From positions 186,001 to 250,000 of the forward strand of contig NZ_QNRV01000001.1 in the NCBI RefSeq assembly GCF_003315195.1: a DNA stretch of 64,000 bases, written 5' to 3'. Positions within the stretch are counted from its first letter, which is position 1. Every line of letters begins with the position of its first letter. Source of the stretch: Sutterella wadsworthensis. GTDB lineage: Bacteria; Pseudomonadota; Gammaproteobacteria; Burkholderiales; Burkholderiaceae_F. Both the position numbers and the translations under genes were made by a program. Under the pieces are notes generated by a model that saw nothing but the letters and a program-made list of their open reading frames with translations, was not told the DNA's origin and did no database searches. Positions 17,120 to 26,097 of the stretch are shown here, in pieces.

Positions 17120-18879
17120 AGCGCAGCTCCTTCTTGACGAGGATCCGTCTGCTGAAAGGTCAGCACCACTCTGAATATCCCGGGAACATCCTCTGAGAGG
17201 AGAAGATCGGTTTCGTTTCGTTCGGCGATGCTTCGCACGACAGCGAGTCCAAGACCCAGTCCGTTCTCTTTAGAGGAATGCAGCGGCGACGAAAGTGCCT
17301 CTTGCTCTGCCGGCGTTAATGGCTGACAGCTGTTGGTGATAGTGAGTTTCACAGCCCCGTTTGGGAGGGTATCCATGTCCAGTTCAACATAAGGGACATC
17401 TGCTGAGGCGGCCGCTTCCGAGGCGTTCTTTAGGAGGTTCGTGAGCAGCACTTCAAGTTCTACGGCATCGGCCAGAACGGCGCCGGGCTGCAGTTTGAGG
17501 AGCGGCGGAATTTTGAGCGAGTGCATCTGTTTGAGGCGATCAGCCAGCACTCTGATAAAGCTTGAGAGTTCGATCTTGGCGGGCGTGCTGGCGCGCGAAC
17601 GAGCGTAGAGACGAACGCGTTCGATGATCGTGCTGCAGCGCTGAAGTGTTGTGCGTGTTTTGCCGCAAAGTGCGCTCAGCTGCTGCCCTAGGGCTGTATT
17701 AAAGGCGTTCGGATTGCGTGCCAGCAGTTTGTCAATGGCCGCCAAGTAATAGCCTGCGGCTGAAATAGGCTGCAGCAGTTCGTGAGCAACAATGTTGGAG
17801 AGCTGAGCAGTTACGCTCGCTTTTTCCAATCGATTGAGCCGGTCTGATGCAGCTGCCAGTTCCGCGGTTCGCCTGCGTACGAGCATGTCACTGCGAATGG
17901 TGTGGAGAAGGCCAAAGAGGAGCGCTGCGGCAAAAAGCAGAATCCACAGGCTGTATTCTTTCCAGATCCGTTCTGCAGTCCAATGGCGAAGATATTCGTA
18001 GGGACCGAAGCGCAGCTCCTTGAAGAGTTTGTCAATCCGAGCAAAGTCGGTGGCGGGAAGCCACTGACTGTGCCAAATCTCTTCGGGTGAAATGGCATAG
18101 AGCGCCATTGTCACATTGCGCAGTGTCTCAGGAGGCAGTCCGGCGGAGGCGATGACTGTCCAGCCAGGGTAGGCGCTGGAAGTATGGAGGTATTTCATAC
18201 TGTCGCCGGAACGCGGTTCGAGCACGCGGATTTCTTTTGCAAAAGGGCTCCCTACAGCGAGCATGAGCTCCATAAGGCCCGCCTTGACGAGACCGGCATC
18301 AACTCTTCCCGTCGCTACGGCTTCAACGACGCGTTCCATCGGCCGGCCGACTTCTTCAATGCGGGAGAAGAAGTTGTCAGGATCCCAACCACGCGCACTG
18401 ATTTCTCCCAAGGCCGTCTGAGCATTCATAAACGCATCTTTGCGTGTAACGGCGGCGCTTTTTCCTTTCAGGTCCTCGAGCGTTTTAATCTGCGCATCGG
18501 ATCTGCGGACGATGATCGCGCCGGCCATGCCTTCATTGGGGTTGGGCGCCATGGGGGAGGCGAGTGTTCCCAGGGCTGTGAACCCTTTTTGATGAATTTC
18601 CCAATAAAACCCCGCAGTACCTATGAAGAGATCTGCAGTACCGCGCTGAGCGGCAAGATGCTGCGCTTCAAGGTCGTCGCTGGAGACGATCAGCCGATAG
18701 TTTGAAAGCCTGCGTCTGAGCACCTCCAGTGTTTCGGAAATGACCTCACTGTGCATGTCCGAGAGCGTGAGCTTCAGGACACTCACGCGCAGTACCGGCT
18801 CTGAAGGCGACGGCGCAGCAGCGGCAGAAAGCATGAAGCCCAGCGCCAAAGCAGTGAAGGTCGTGCGGATAAAAAGCAT
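17116..18879 (-). CDS. Sensor histidine kinase with periplasmic PhnD-like binding domain (TtrS-like)
   Basis: Membrane sensor of 587 residues. A signal-like helix (1-22) is followed by a periplasmic binding-protein domain of the phosphonate/TtrS type at about 30-300 (LRVSVLKLTLSD, TADLFIGTAGFYWE, LEDLKGKSAAVTRKDAF, GRVDAGLVKAG). Then come one membrane helix at 308-327, a dimerisation/phosphoacceptor helix with His366 (IVAHELLQPISAAGYY) and an ATPase domain (LLTNLLKNASEAA, then ENGLGLGLAVV). It presumably detects the acceptor used by the neighbouring molybdoenzyme. TtrS of Salmonella has the same architecture; ligand identity here is unknown. Confidence 0.88.
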   Translation of the reverse strand: MLFIRTTFTALALGFMLSAAAAPSPSEPVLRVSVLKLTLSDMHSEVISETLEVLRRRLSNYRLIVSSDDLEAQHLAAQRGTADLFIGTAGFYWEIHQKGFTALGTLASPMAPNPNEGMAGAIIVRRSDAQIKTLEDLKGKSAAVTRKDAFMNAQTALGEISARGWDPDNFFSRIEEVGRPMERVVEAVATGRVDAGLVKAGLMELMLAVGSPFAKEIRVLEPRSGDSMKYLHTSSAYPGWTVIASAGLPPETLRNVTMALYAISPEEIWHSQWLPATDFARIDKLFKELRFGPYEYLRHWTAERIWKEYSLWILLFAAALLFGLLHTIRSDMLVRRRTAELAAASDRLNRLEKASVTAQLSNIVAHELLQPISAAGYYLAAIDKLLARNPNAFNTALGQQLSALCGKTRTTLQRCSTIIERVRLYARSRASTPAKIELSSFIRVLADRLKQMHSLKIPPLLKLQPGAVLADAVELEVLLTNLLKNASEAAASADVPYVELDMDTLPNGAVKLTITNSCQPLTPAEQEALSSPLHSSKENGLGLGLAVVRSIAERNETDLLLSEDVPGIFRVVLTFQQTDPRQEGAAL

Positions 18880-19053
18880 GCAGGATTGTCAAAGGATTCA
18901 GTCGATAAATACCTTAGCGCATTAGGGAAGATGGGCGAACTGTTTGCTTGATCTACCCCTGCAATACCGGAGTACTCGCCTGTCGCACAATTGATTCCAG
19001 TCAATACCAACGGACCGGGTCTCTTAGGGGAGGCCCAGAAAAGGAGGACCAAT

Positions 19054-20529
19054 ATGATGGAACTATCTCGCCGGAAACTGCTCGTCGCCGCAGGGGCTGC
19101 CGCCGCTGCGGTGCCTGCCGCACACGCTGCCCAAGATCCGAGCCTTTCGGACAATGTTCCCAAAAAGTGGGACCGCACGGTAAAGCTCCTTATCGTGGGT
19201 GCCGGCGGCGCTGGGCTGACGGCTGCCGTGTCCGCTGCGCAGAACGGTCTCACAGACACGCTCATTCTTGAAAAGATGGCTTATATCGGCGGCAATACGG
19301 CCATTTCCGGCGGCGGCATGAATGCTGTCGATCCTGCACGTCAAAAAGCCCAGGGCATTGAAGATTCCATCGAGAATCATTATGAGCAGACGCTCAAGGG
19401 CGGTGACTATCGTGCCAATCCTGCTTTGGTGAAGGAACTCGTCGAGAATGCGCCGGAAACGGTGACTTGGCTCGAATCGATAGGCATGAAGTTTAAAGAC
19501 AAGGTCTATCAGGTCTACGGGTCGCTTTATCCGCGCGGACATGCGCCGCTCGGTTCGCTTGGACAGGACTACATCAAGGTTTTGGTGGACCAGTGCAAGA
19601 AATACGGCATTCCTATTGAGAAACAGGCTAGAGTCGTACGCATCATTCGTGAGACTCCGCTTAAGGGCAAGGTTCTTGGCGTGGAGTATGAAAAAGGCGG
19701 CAAGCTCATCACGGTTCGCGCGACTAAAGCCGTAGTGGTGGCGGCCGGCGGATTCGGCGCGAATAAGAAGATGAGGGCGCTGCATGATCCGCGTCTCGCA
19801 GACCTCACGACCACAAATCATCCGGGAGCAACAGGTGACCTGCTGCCGCTGATGGTTGATGTCGGGGCGGATTTGACCGGAATGGACTTCATCCAATGCA
19901 ACCCCGGCTGCCCTCCGGGACGTACGCATCGCGTACCGCTGCATCAGGGCGGCCGCTTCATCATTGTTGACCGCAACGGCAAACGCTTCATTCGTGAAGA
20001 TGAACGCCGCGACGTGATCCGCGACGCTGTGCTGATTCAGCCTAAGGCAACCGCTTGGGGCATCCTTGATCAGACGCGCTTTGACATGATCAATCAAGGT
20101 CAGAAGGATGCTGCCTACAAGGGGCTTGAAACGGGTGATGCCTGGAAGGCAGACACGATTGAAGAGCTCGCTAAAAAGATGGGGCTTCCGCCTGCAGCGC
20201 TGAAGGCGACCGTGGATGAATTCAATGCGGGGGTCAAGGCCGGCAAAGACAAGCTCGGCAAATACCAGCGTAATCTCTTCCCGATCGAAAAGCCGCCTTT
20301 CTGGGGAGCTTATGTCGGCATGAGCGTGCATCATACGATGGGCGGTGTGGTGATCAATACGGCGGCTGAAGTCATTGACCGCCGCGGAGAGGTCATTGCG
20401 AATCTTTATGCTGCCGGCGAAGTGACGGGCGGCATTCACGGCGCCAATCGATTGGGCGGCAATGCCATTGCGGACTGCCTGACATTCGGCCGTCTTGTCG
20501 GCAAGGAAATCGCCGAGAAAAAGGCATAA
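19054..20529 (+). CDS. Tat-exported FAD reductase of the flavocytochrome c/fumarate reductase family (heme-free)
   Basis: Periplasmic flavoprotein of 491 residues. MMELSRRKLLVAAG plus an Ala stretch is a Tat signal. GAGGAGLTAAVSAA (about residue 49) is the FAD-binding fold; NLYAAGEVTGGIHGANRLGG near the end closes it. Against Shewanella fumarate reductase Fcc3 by eye, the active-site Arg402 (here in EDERRD), His504 (HHTMGG) and Arg544 (GANRLGG) are kept, but the His365 region (IQAHPT) reads IQCNPG. The substrate is therefore probably not fumarate. There is no multiheme domain, so electrons must come from a separate partner. The start at 19054 follows AAGGAGGACC; the open frame runs 21 codons further up without a ribosome site. 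It is divergent from the TtrS-like kinase gene and ends in a terminator. Confidence 0.88.
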   Translation: MMELSRRKLLVAAGAAAAAVPAAHAAQDPSLSDNVPKKWDRTVKLLIVGAGGAGLTAAVSAAQNGLTDTLILEKMAYIGGNTAISGGGMNAVDPARQKAQGIEDSIENHYEQTLKGGDYRANPALVKELVENAPETVTWLESIGMKFKDKVYQVYGSLYPRGHAPLGSLGQDYIKVLVDQCKKYGIPIEKQARVVRIIRETPLKGKVLGVEYEKGGKLITVRATKAVVVAAGGFGANKKMRALHDPRLADLTTTNHPGATGDLLPLMVDVGADLTGMDFIQCNPGCPPGRTHRVPLHQGGRFIIVDRNGKRFIREDERRDVIRDAVLIQPKATAWGILDQTRFDMINQGQKDAAYKGLETGDAWKADTIEELAKKMGLPPAALKATVDEFNAGVKAGKDKLGKYQRNLFPIEKPPFWGAYVGMSVHHTMGGVVINTAAEVIDRRGEVIANLYAAGEVTGGIHGANRLGGNAIADCLTFGRLVGKEIAEKKA

Positions 20530-20633
20530 CTCACCTTTGCTTACCCTGAAACGGAGACTGTCCCTGTCATGTTTCCGGAACGCCTGGTTTGCTGATCCCT
20601 AATTTTCAGGACCCGGGGCAGGGTTTTTAGGTC

Positions 20634-20663
20634 AAGCAGCGCGAGCATATCGCGCTGCTTTTT
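20634..20663 (+). terminator. Rho-independent terminator, insertion target of the group II intron
   Basis: AAGCAGCGCG (20634-20643) and CGCGCTGCTT (20651-20660) form a perfect 10-bp stem with a 7-base loop and TTTTT tail. It lies about 105 bases after the flavoprotein stop. The intron begins four bases after the tail, the classical position for group IIC insertion. Confidence 0.88.
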
Positions 20664-20667
20664 CGTT

Positions 20668-22581
20668 GTGCGCCCAGCAGCGCACATGTGTCTATGCGGT
20701 GAAAGTCCGCTGTCCGCCCGAACAGGGGAAGGACTAGCAACTCGGCAAGTCGGGGAAGGCAACGACCTCGATGGAGGAAGCCGATAACAAAGCACCAGCC
20801 TGACGAACAGGAATCGGATGTGAGGCGTGTATCTCGGGAGAGTCGGCGACGATCGATTAACCCGAAACTGTTACGGAAGGGATGCACGTATATCCGGCAG
20901 GTAGGGGGCGAAGCACATGTGTGATACCTGGGGAGATCCATGCCGACGCCGCAAGGCTACCGAGGTCGAGAGGCTGAGGGATATCGGTATGGAAGTCAGC
21001 CGAGGCCGTAGTAAGGCGAATTATTCGTCATGAAGGGCCGAATCTGAGTTATGTAAGTAGAGAGCGTGGAACTCTCCGATGCGACGGCAGTAGCGCAAGT
21101 CGAATTTGAAGAGTAGAGCCCACACCAACCGATGGCCGGAAGCCTGAGGGAGGACGTGAGTCCAAAGGCCGACAAAAGCTGAAAAGAGGGGCCACGCACT
21201 GGACGAAAGCAGGAGGTTCAGTGATTTCACTGGAGAAAGTCCTCTCGGCGCAGAACATGCTCTTGGCATGCAAGCGTGTGAGAGTCAACAAAGGTGCTCC
21301 GGGCGTAGACGGAATGACCGTCGACGAGCTCGAAGGACACTTTCGCCGCCACTGGGCGAGCATTTGCGCTCACATTCGTGAAGGGAGGTACATTCCTTCG
21401 CCCGTGAAGCGCGTGGACATTCCAAAACCTGACGGCGGCACGCGTATGCTGGGGATTCCCACTGTACAGGATCGTCTGATCCAACAGGCCATCGCACAGG
21501 TGCTGGTCGAGCACTTCGATCCCACATTCTCGGAATTCAGTTACGGATTTCGACCGGGGCGCAGTGCACATCAGGCTATCGAGCAAACGCAACGCTACAT
21601 AGCGGAAGGATGCTCGTGGATTGTCGAAATGGACCTTGCCAAATTCTTTGACACCGTCAATCACGATCGACTGATTTCGGTGCTGGAACGGAACTGCAGG
21701 GACAAGATGCTCATCCGTCTCATACGGCGCTACCTCCGTACGGGCATTCTGGCCGATGGGCTGGTGACTCCCCGAGACGAAGGAACGCCGCAGGGGTCCC
21801 CCCTCAGCCCGATCCTGTCCCTGATCGTCCTCGACGAACTGGACAAGTATCTGGAGAAACGGGGGTTGAAGTTTTGTAGATACGCCGACGACTGCAACAT
21901 ATACGTTGCGTCCGAGCGCGCAGGAAATCGCGTGTTGACAAACACGATCAAGTTCATTGAGGAGACGCTCAAGTTGCGGGTTAACCGCGACAAGAGCGGC
22001 GTCTTTCGCCCTCGACGAGCGAAATTTCTTGGCTACACTTTCGTGGGGAAGACGGGACAACCGCTAGTTCACCCGAAAAGCTTCAAGCGGCTGAAGGATA
22101 AGCTTCGTGCCGTCTTCTACAGGGCGCGCGGCGGGTCACTCTTTCGAACGATTGGGGAGCTCAATGCGATCCTCCGCGGATGGCGGCAGTACTTCAGGTT
22201 GGACAACCGCAAGGGCGTATTCGCGGCGCTCGACATACACATCCGACGCCATCTTCGTAAGTTGGTGTGGATTGCATGGAAACGACCGAGAACACGCGAA
22301 CGAGAACTTCAACGTCGCGGCTTGGATGACTTTCGCGCGTGGAAGTCCGCCAACAACGGGCGTGGAGCGTGGTGGAATGCCAACGCACGCCACATGCGCG
22401 ACGCGTTCCCGCTGTCTTTCTTCAAACAACACGGACTCTACAGCCTCCTCGCGATGCGCTGAGTCCCCCTCTACTACTAACTCGGAAACCGCCGGATGCC
22501 GAACGGCACGTCCGAACGCTCAGCACTGATTGAGCACTGCGGTGTGGGAGGGAGTGTCCGCAAGGGCACTCTCTACCCGAT
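20668..22581 (+). mobile_element. Group IIC intron
   Basis: Self-splicing retroelement of about 1.9 kb. The 5' end GTGCGCCC at 20668 fits GUGYG. Domains I-IV precede and surround a reverse transcriptase/maturase gene. A domain V-like hairpin is at 22494-22514 (CGGA/TCCG and TGCC/GGCA helices, loop GAAC, CG bulge). Its basal strands ACCGC (22488-22492) and GCGGT (22539-22543) are separated by an extra 24-base hairpin. Domain VI and the 3' end CTACCCGAT lie at about 22545-22581; the exact 3' border is uncertain by a few bases. Size, maturase type and position right behind a terminator stem point to subgroup IIC. Confidence 0.85.
21221..22462 (+). CDS. ltrA: Group II intron reverse transcriptase/maturase
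   Basis: Intron-encoded protein of 413 residues that helps splice the intron and copies it into DNA. RT blocks are in order: NKGAPGVDGMTVDEL, IPKPDGGTRMLGIPTVQDRL, SYGFRPGRSAHQAI, VEMDLAKFFDTVNH, EGTPQGSPLSPILS and the catalytic RYADDCNIYV, then LKLRVNRDKSGV and KFLGYTF. The maturase domain X follows (LNAILRGWRQYFRL). No HNH endonuclease is present, as usual for group IIC. Start is GTG 21221 with AGGAGG five bases upstream. The frame is intact, so the element may be active. Confidence 0.95.
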   Translation: MISLEKVLSAQNMLLACKRVRVNKGAPGVDGMTVDELEGHFRRHWASICAHIREGRYIPSPVKRVDIPKPDGGTRMLGIPTVQDRLIQQAIAQVLVEHFDPTFSEFSYGFRPGRSAHQAIEQTQRYIAEGCSWIVEMDLAKFFDTVNHDRLISVLERNCRDKMLIRLIRRYLRTGILADGLVTPRDEGTPQGSPLSPILSLIVLDELDKYLEKRGLKFCRYADDCNIYVASERAGNRVLTNTIKFIEETLKLRVNRDKSGVFRPRRAKFLGYTFVGKTGQPLVHPKSFKRLKDKLRAVFYRARGGSLFRTIGELNAILRGWRQYFRLDNRKGVFAALDIHIRRHLRKLVWIAWKRPRTRERELQRRGLDDFRAWKSANNGRGAWWNANARHMRDAFPLSFFKQHGLYSLLAMR

Positions 22582-23145
22582 ATGGTGCGGGTAACACATG
22601 CCCTCGGATGGATTTCTTCCCCGAGCGTGCTACTATCTCTACGGAGATTGGCGAAGTTTTTTGAAAGTGCATCGCCTGCCCTCCTAGAAAAGACAAGGCC
22701 CTTTCCGTTGGCGCGGATTGGGCCTTTGCCTTGTTGGCAGTGCCGCACGGCACTGTCATGGCGGCAAAAACCGCCAATTCTGAGGCCGCCCCGCGTTGGA
22801 GGGAGGCGAGCGACACCTTGCCGCTCAACCGTGAGTCGGATCATACCGGAACTTCCGAATACCGGATCGCTGATTTTTCAGTACTCGGGGCGCAATGGGT
22901 TTACACACGGTCGTCAGTGCTGCAGAAGCGCTGGTTATGCATATGAATAAGTGTGATGCTTTTCAAGCGCCAGTCGAAAGACGTCGTCGAGCATCCGCAG
23001 CGGCAGGAGACTCCCGTATCACGCGGAGCGTTAAGCCTGATGAAGGTTTTCGGCTCTTATGATGCGGCATCAGAACAGAGCGGCTGATTACGGTCGGTCA
23101 CGCGTTCGTCCGATTACTTCGCGCTGAATATAAAAGGCACCTCTC
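22582..23145. other. Intergenic stretch downstream of the intron
   Basis: About 560 bases without a supported gene. It contains a hairpin-prone segment at 22692-22735 (ACAAGGC with GCCTTGT, nested AGGCCC with GGGCCT) that could be an old terminator. The first bases are the 3' exon of the intron, that is, the original continuation of the sequence after the flavoprotein terminator. Confidence 0.4.
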
Positions 23146-23517
23146 ATGCAGACTAAGACCTCCGCACTCCTTCTTGCCGCTTTTTGCGGTTTTGCCGTTC
23201 TTGCTTCCGGTTCGGCCGCTGCCCGCGAAGATACCGGTCTTGAGGGACACTGGGGCGGAGATCTGGTTTCACTCAAAACGGGCGAAAAATCTTCAGCCGA
23301 GCTGACGCTTGATCACTACGGCTGCTATGCACTTTCCATTAAGCGTGATCCCGGCATTGAAACGGGTTTTTATACCGTTCAGGACGGCAAGGTTGTTCTG
23401 AAGACAACGGGCGGCGCGCAGCGGCTCACCTTCATCGTTGAAGGCGAACGGCTGAAGGCTGAACCAACGCCGGATCAGCCGCTCCCTAAGGACTGCTGCG
23501 AACTCGAGCGCCGCTGA
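23146..23517 (+). CDS. Small secreted protein of unknown function
   Basis: A 123-residue protein with a clear Sec signal peptide (TSALLLAAFCGFAVLASGSAAAR, cleavage after about residue 27). The mature part is a short beta-rich domain (LEGHWGGDLVSLKTGEKSSA, CYALSIKRDPGIETGFYTV) ending in CCELERR. The pattern faintly recalls NlpE or META-type small barrels, but I do not recognise a family. It converges on the asparaginase gene with 5 bases between the stops. Confidence 0.65.
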   Translation: MQTKTSALLLAAFCGFAVLASGSAAAREDTGLEGHWGGDLVSLKTGEKSSAELTLDHYGCYALSIKRDPGIETGFYTVQDGKVVLKTTGGAQRLTFIVEGERLKAEPTPDQPLPKDCCELERR

Positions 23518-23522
23518 TAATT

Positions 23523-24536
23523 TCAGTATTTGGAAAAGGCTTCGGCCAAAGCTGGCTGCACTTGGCCGTATTCGGCAACGACAAGCTGTGCAAGCACGCG
23601 AGCTTTCTGCGGGGTGAGCGTCCCGGCCGGGACATAACCGCGCTCCTGCCACTCGGCGAGTCCAGTTGTTACTGCGCCGGTCGTCACACGGCTGGCGCGG
23701 ATAATCAGCACGCCCGCATCTGCGGCATCTGCCAATGCTTCATCCGTGCAGCAGTGGATCGAGCCATTGCCGGTGCCGGCATGCACAATTGCACGTGCGC
23801 CTGCAGCGCAGGCCGCACGCACCATCACGCCGTCGTCGTCAGCATGAGAGTAAACGATGTCGACGCGAGGAATCTCCAGCGCAGCAAGCTTGGGAATGGA
23901 AAAGGGCGTCTCAGAACCGAAAGCCCGTTCCGGACGACCGAGCCATAAGATTTCCGCACCGGCAATCAGTCCAAGCGGACCTTGAACATTAGGACCAAAA
24001 GCGGCTGCGTTCGTCGGGCTGATTTTCATGGCGTCCCGAGCCGAAAGGATCACGTCGTTGAGTGCCACGAGAACGCCGCGGCCAGCAGCTTTCGGATCCG
24101 CAGCAATGCGTACGGCATTGAGGAGGTTGAGCGGCCCGTCAGCGCTGAGGGCGGTCGCCGGCCGCATGGCACCGGTGAAGACAATGGGTTTCTGGGTTTT
24201 GGCTGTCAGGTGTGTAAACCATGCCGTCTCTTCCATCGTGTCAGTGCCGTGCGTGACCACGATACCGGCTGTGTCGGGATCGGCGGCTGCCTTTTCGATT
24301 GCTCGGCCGAGCTCAAGCCAGATACTGAAGGTCATCGAACTGGAGTCGATATTGGCGACCTGATGGGCTTCGATGCGTGCGAAATGCTGCAGTTCAGGCA
24401 CCGCGCAGAGCAATGTTTCAACATTGAGGCCTTTGATGCGGTAGCCCGTCAGCATGAGCGGATCGTCGCCCGAACTCACGATCGTGCCGCCGGTGCCGAG
24501 GATTACGATTTTGGGAAGCTTGGCGCTGTCGGTCAT
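23523..24536 (-). CDS. L-asparaginase, type II-like but without signal peptide
   Basis: Hydrolyses asparagine to aspartate and ammonia. The two catalytic triplets are visible: LGTGGTIVSS (first Thr) near residue 15 and VVTHGTDTMEETAWF (Thr-Asp pair) near 95, with Lys in ARDAMKISPT near 170. The 337-residue length and C-terminal GVLIIRASRVTTGAV region fit AnsA/AnsB enzymes. There is no signal peptide, so it is probably cytoplasmic, while E. coli AnsB is periplasmic. In an asaccharolytic gut organism it would supply ammonia and C4-dicarboxylate. Monocistronic. Confidence 0.88.
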   Translation of the reverse strand: MTDSAKLPKIVILGTGGTIVSSGDDPLMLTGYRIKGLNVETLLCAVPELQHFARIEAHQVANIDSSSMTFSIWLELGRAIEKAAADPDTAGIVVTHGTDTMEETAWFTHLTAKTQKPIVFTGAMRPATALSADGPLNLLNAVRIAADPKAAGRGVLVALNDVILSARDAMKISPTNAAAFGPNVQGPLGLIAGAEILWLGRPERAFGSETPFSIPKLAALEIPRVDIVYSHADDDGVMVRAACAAGARAIVHAGTGNGSIHCCTDEALADAADAGVLIIRASRVTTGAVTTGLAEWQERGYVPAGTLTPQKARVLAQLVVAEYGQVQPALAEAFSKY

Positions 24537-24718
24537 GATTAAAAAGATTCTCCCTTGAGTAGCCGCGCCATTGTAGGCTGTCTGCGGGCTGTTCAGAAGC
24601 GCTCAGCACTGTCGGCCGCGAAGCTTGCGCGGCGGATCGTTGCTTACAGATATCTAGCTTTGCACCCTCGGAGATGATGCGTTTCACCGGTTGGGTGACA
24701 GGCAATTTTTACATAAGG

Positions 24719-24758
24719 AAACGGCGTCCGTTCCCTTACGGGATCAGACGCCGTTTTC
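24719..24758. terminator. Terminator-like hairpin inside a divergent promoter region
   Basis: ACGGCGTC (24721-24728) and GACGCCGT (24747-24754) form a stem, with inner CCC/GGG pairing, followed on the plus strand by TTTTCTCTT. It lies between the divergent asparaginase and sulfate transporter genes, where no gene ends, so it could terminate a small RNA or act as a leader attenuator. The stretch 24537-25050 holds nothing else I can name apart from a TATAGT at 24930-24935. Confidence 0.5.
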
Positions 24759-25050
24759 TCTTGACCTCAGGGCGCATGTTACTGGAGGTTTCCATCTTCA
24801 GACCTCAGGAATTCCCCGAAGCTCGCCTTCAGATCTGGAAAAGAGGGCGCTCATTTGAGGATGTATAGCGCAAATACGGGGCGGAGTAATACCTTGAGCA
24901 ATACATGACCAAATTGCTAAGGAATGGGGTATAGTGATTTCACTCTTCGGGAAAACCCGATGAAAACACCCTGCGCTTTCTGCAGGTGCGCTTCGCCCTT
25001 CAAGCGATCTTGCCCTGGAAAGACTCACTCATAGTCTCGGAGATCCTCTG

Positions 25051-26079
25051 ATGAATACAAGCATTTTCAAGAAAACAGCCGCCGGCTTTGCGCTTGCTGC
25101 GCTGCTCGGCGCCTCGGCTGCCGTGCCCGCTTCGGCCGCGGAACTGCTCAACTCCTCCTACGACGTTGCCCGTGAACTGTTCACGGCGCTCAACAAACCC
25201 TTCATTGCGGAGTGGGATAAGGCTCATCCCGACGACAAGCTGACGATTCGGCAGTCGCATGCCGGTTCGTCCAAACAGGCTCTGGCCATCCTTCAGGGAC
25301 AGAAGGCCGATGTCGTCACCTTTAACCAGGTGACCGATATTCAGGTACTGCATGACAAAGGCAAACTCATTCCTGCAGATTGGCAGGCGCGTCTGCCCAA
25401 CCGCAGTTCGCCCTGGTACTCGACCATGGCTTTTCTCGTCCGCAAGGGTAATCCCAAGAACATTCAGGATTGGTCTGATCTCGCGCGTCCTGATGTGAAG
25501 CTTGTCTTCCCGAATCCGAAGACCTCGGGCAATGCCCGCTACACCTATCTGGCTGCATGGGAGTCAGCAGATCAGGCCAACGGCGGCAATAAGGCCCAGA
25601 CCGAAGAATTCATGAAGAAGTTCCTGAAGAACGTGGCCGTCTTTGATACGGGCGGACGCGGCGCTACGACCACGTTTAATGACCGCGGCATTGGGGACGT
25701 GCTTATCAGCTTTGAGTCAGAGATCAACAACATTCGTAATCTCTATAAAGACAAGGACTATGTTGTTGTAGTGCCTAAGACCGACATTCTTGCGGAGTTC
25801 CCGGTTGCCTGGGTCGACAAGGTTGTTGAGGCCAAGGGCACGCTTGAGCCGGCTAAGGCCTATCTGAATTACCTCTACAGTCCGCAAGCCCGTGAGATCG
25901 TCACCTCCTTTTACTACCGTGTGAACGATCAAAAGACCATGGATGCGCTCAAGGACCGCTTCCCCGCCACCAAGCTCTTTACGGTCGAAGACAAATTCGG
26001 TTCGTGGGAAAAGGTGATGAAGGAGCACTTTGCAGCCGGCGCGGAGTTTGACCGTTTGGTCGCTGCCGGCCGTCAGTAA
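25051..26079 (+). CDS. sbp: Sulfate/thiosulfate ABC transporter substrate-binding protein
   Basis: Periplasmic receptor of 342 residues with a Sec signal ([21 protein letters not shown], cleavage near residue 30). Diagnostic motifs: [13 protein letters not shown] near 33, [10 protein letters not shown] near 71, and [24 protein letters not shown] near 205, which bind the oxyanion through main-chain NH groups. First gene of a sulfate assimilation unit followed by the two permeases, the ATPase and cysM. Sbp and CysP are hard to separate by eye, so the symbol is approximate. Confidence 0.92.
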   Translation: MNTSIFKKTAAGFALAALLGASAAVPASAAELLNSSYDVARELFTALNKPFIAEWDKAHPDDKLTIRQSHAGSSKQALAILQGQKADVVTFNQVTDIQVLHDKGKLIPADWQARLPNRSSPWYSTMAFLVRKGNPKNIQDWSDLARPDVKLVFPNPKTSGNARYTYLAAWESADQANGGNKAQTEEFMKKFLKNVAVFDTGGRGATTTFNDRGIGDVLISFESEINNIRNLYKDKDYVVVVPKTDILAEFPVAWVDKVVEAKGTLEPAKAYLNYLYSPQAREIVTSFYYRVNDQKTMDALKDRFPATKLFTVEDKFGSWEKVMKEHFAAGAEFDRLVAAGRQ

Positions 26080-26097
26080 CCCTTGAGACGAACTGCC

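Noticed and set aside
19063-20439. 458-codon minus-strand frame opposite the first FAD reductase
   Set aside because: Antisense shadow; the plus-strand frame has FAD motifs and a ribosome site.
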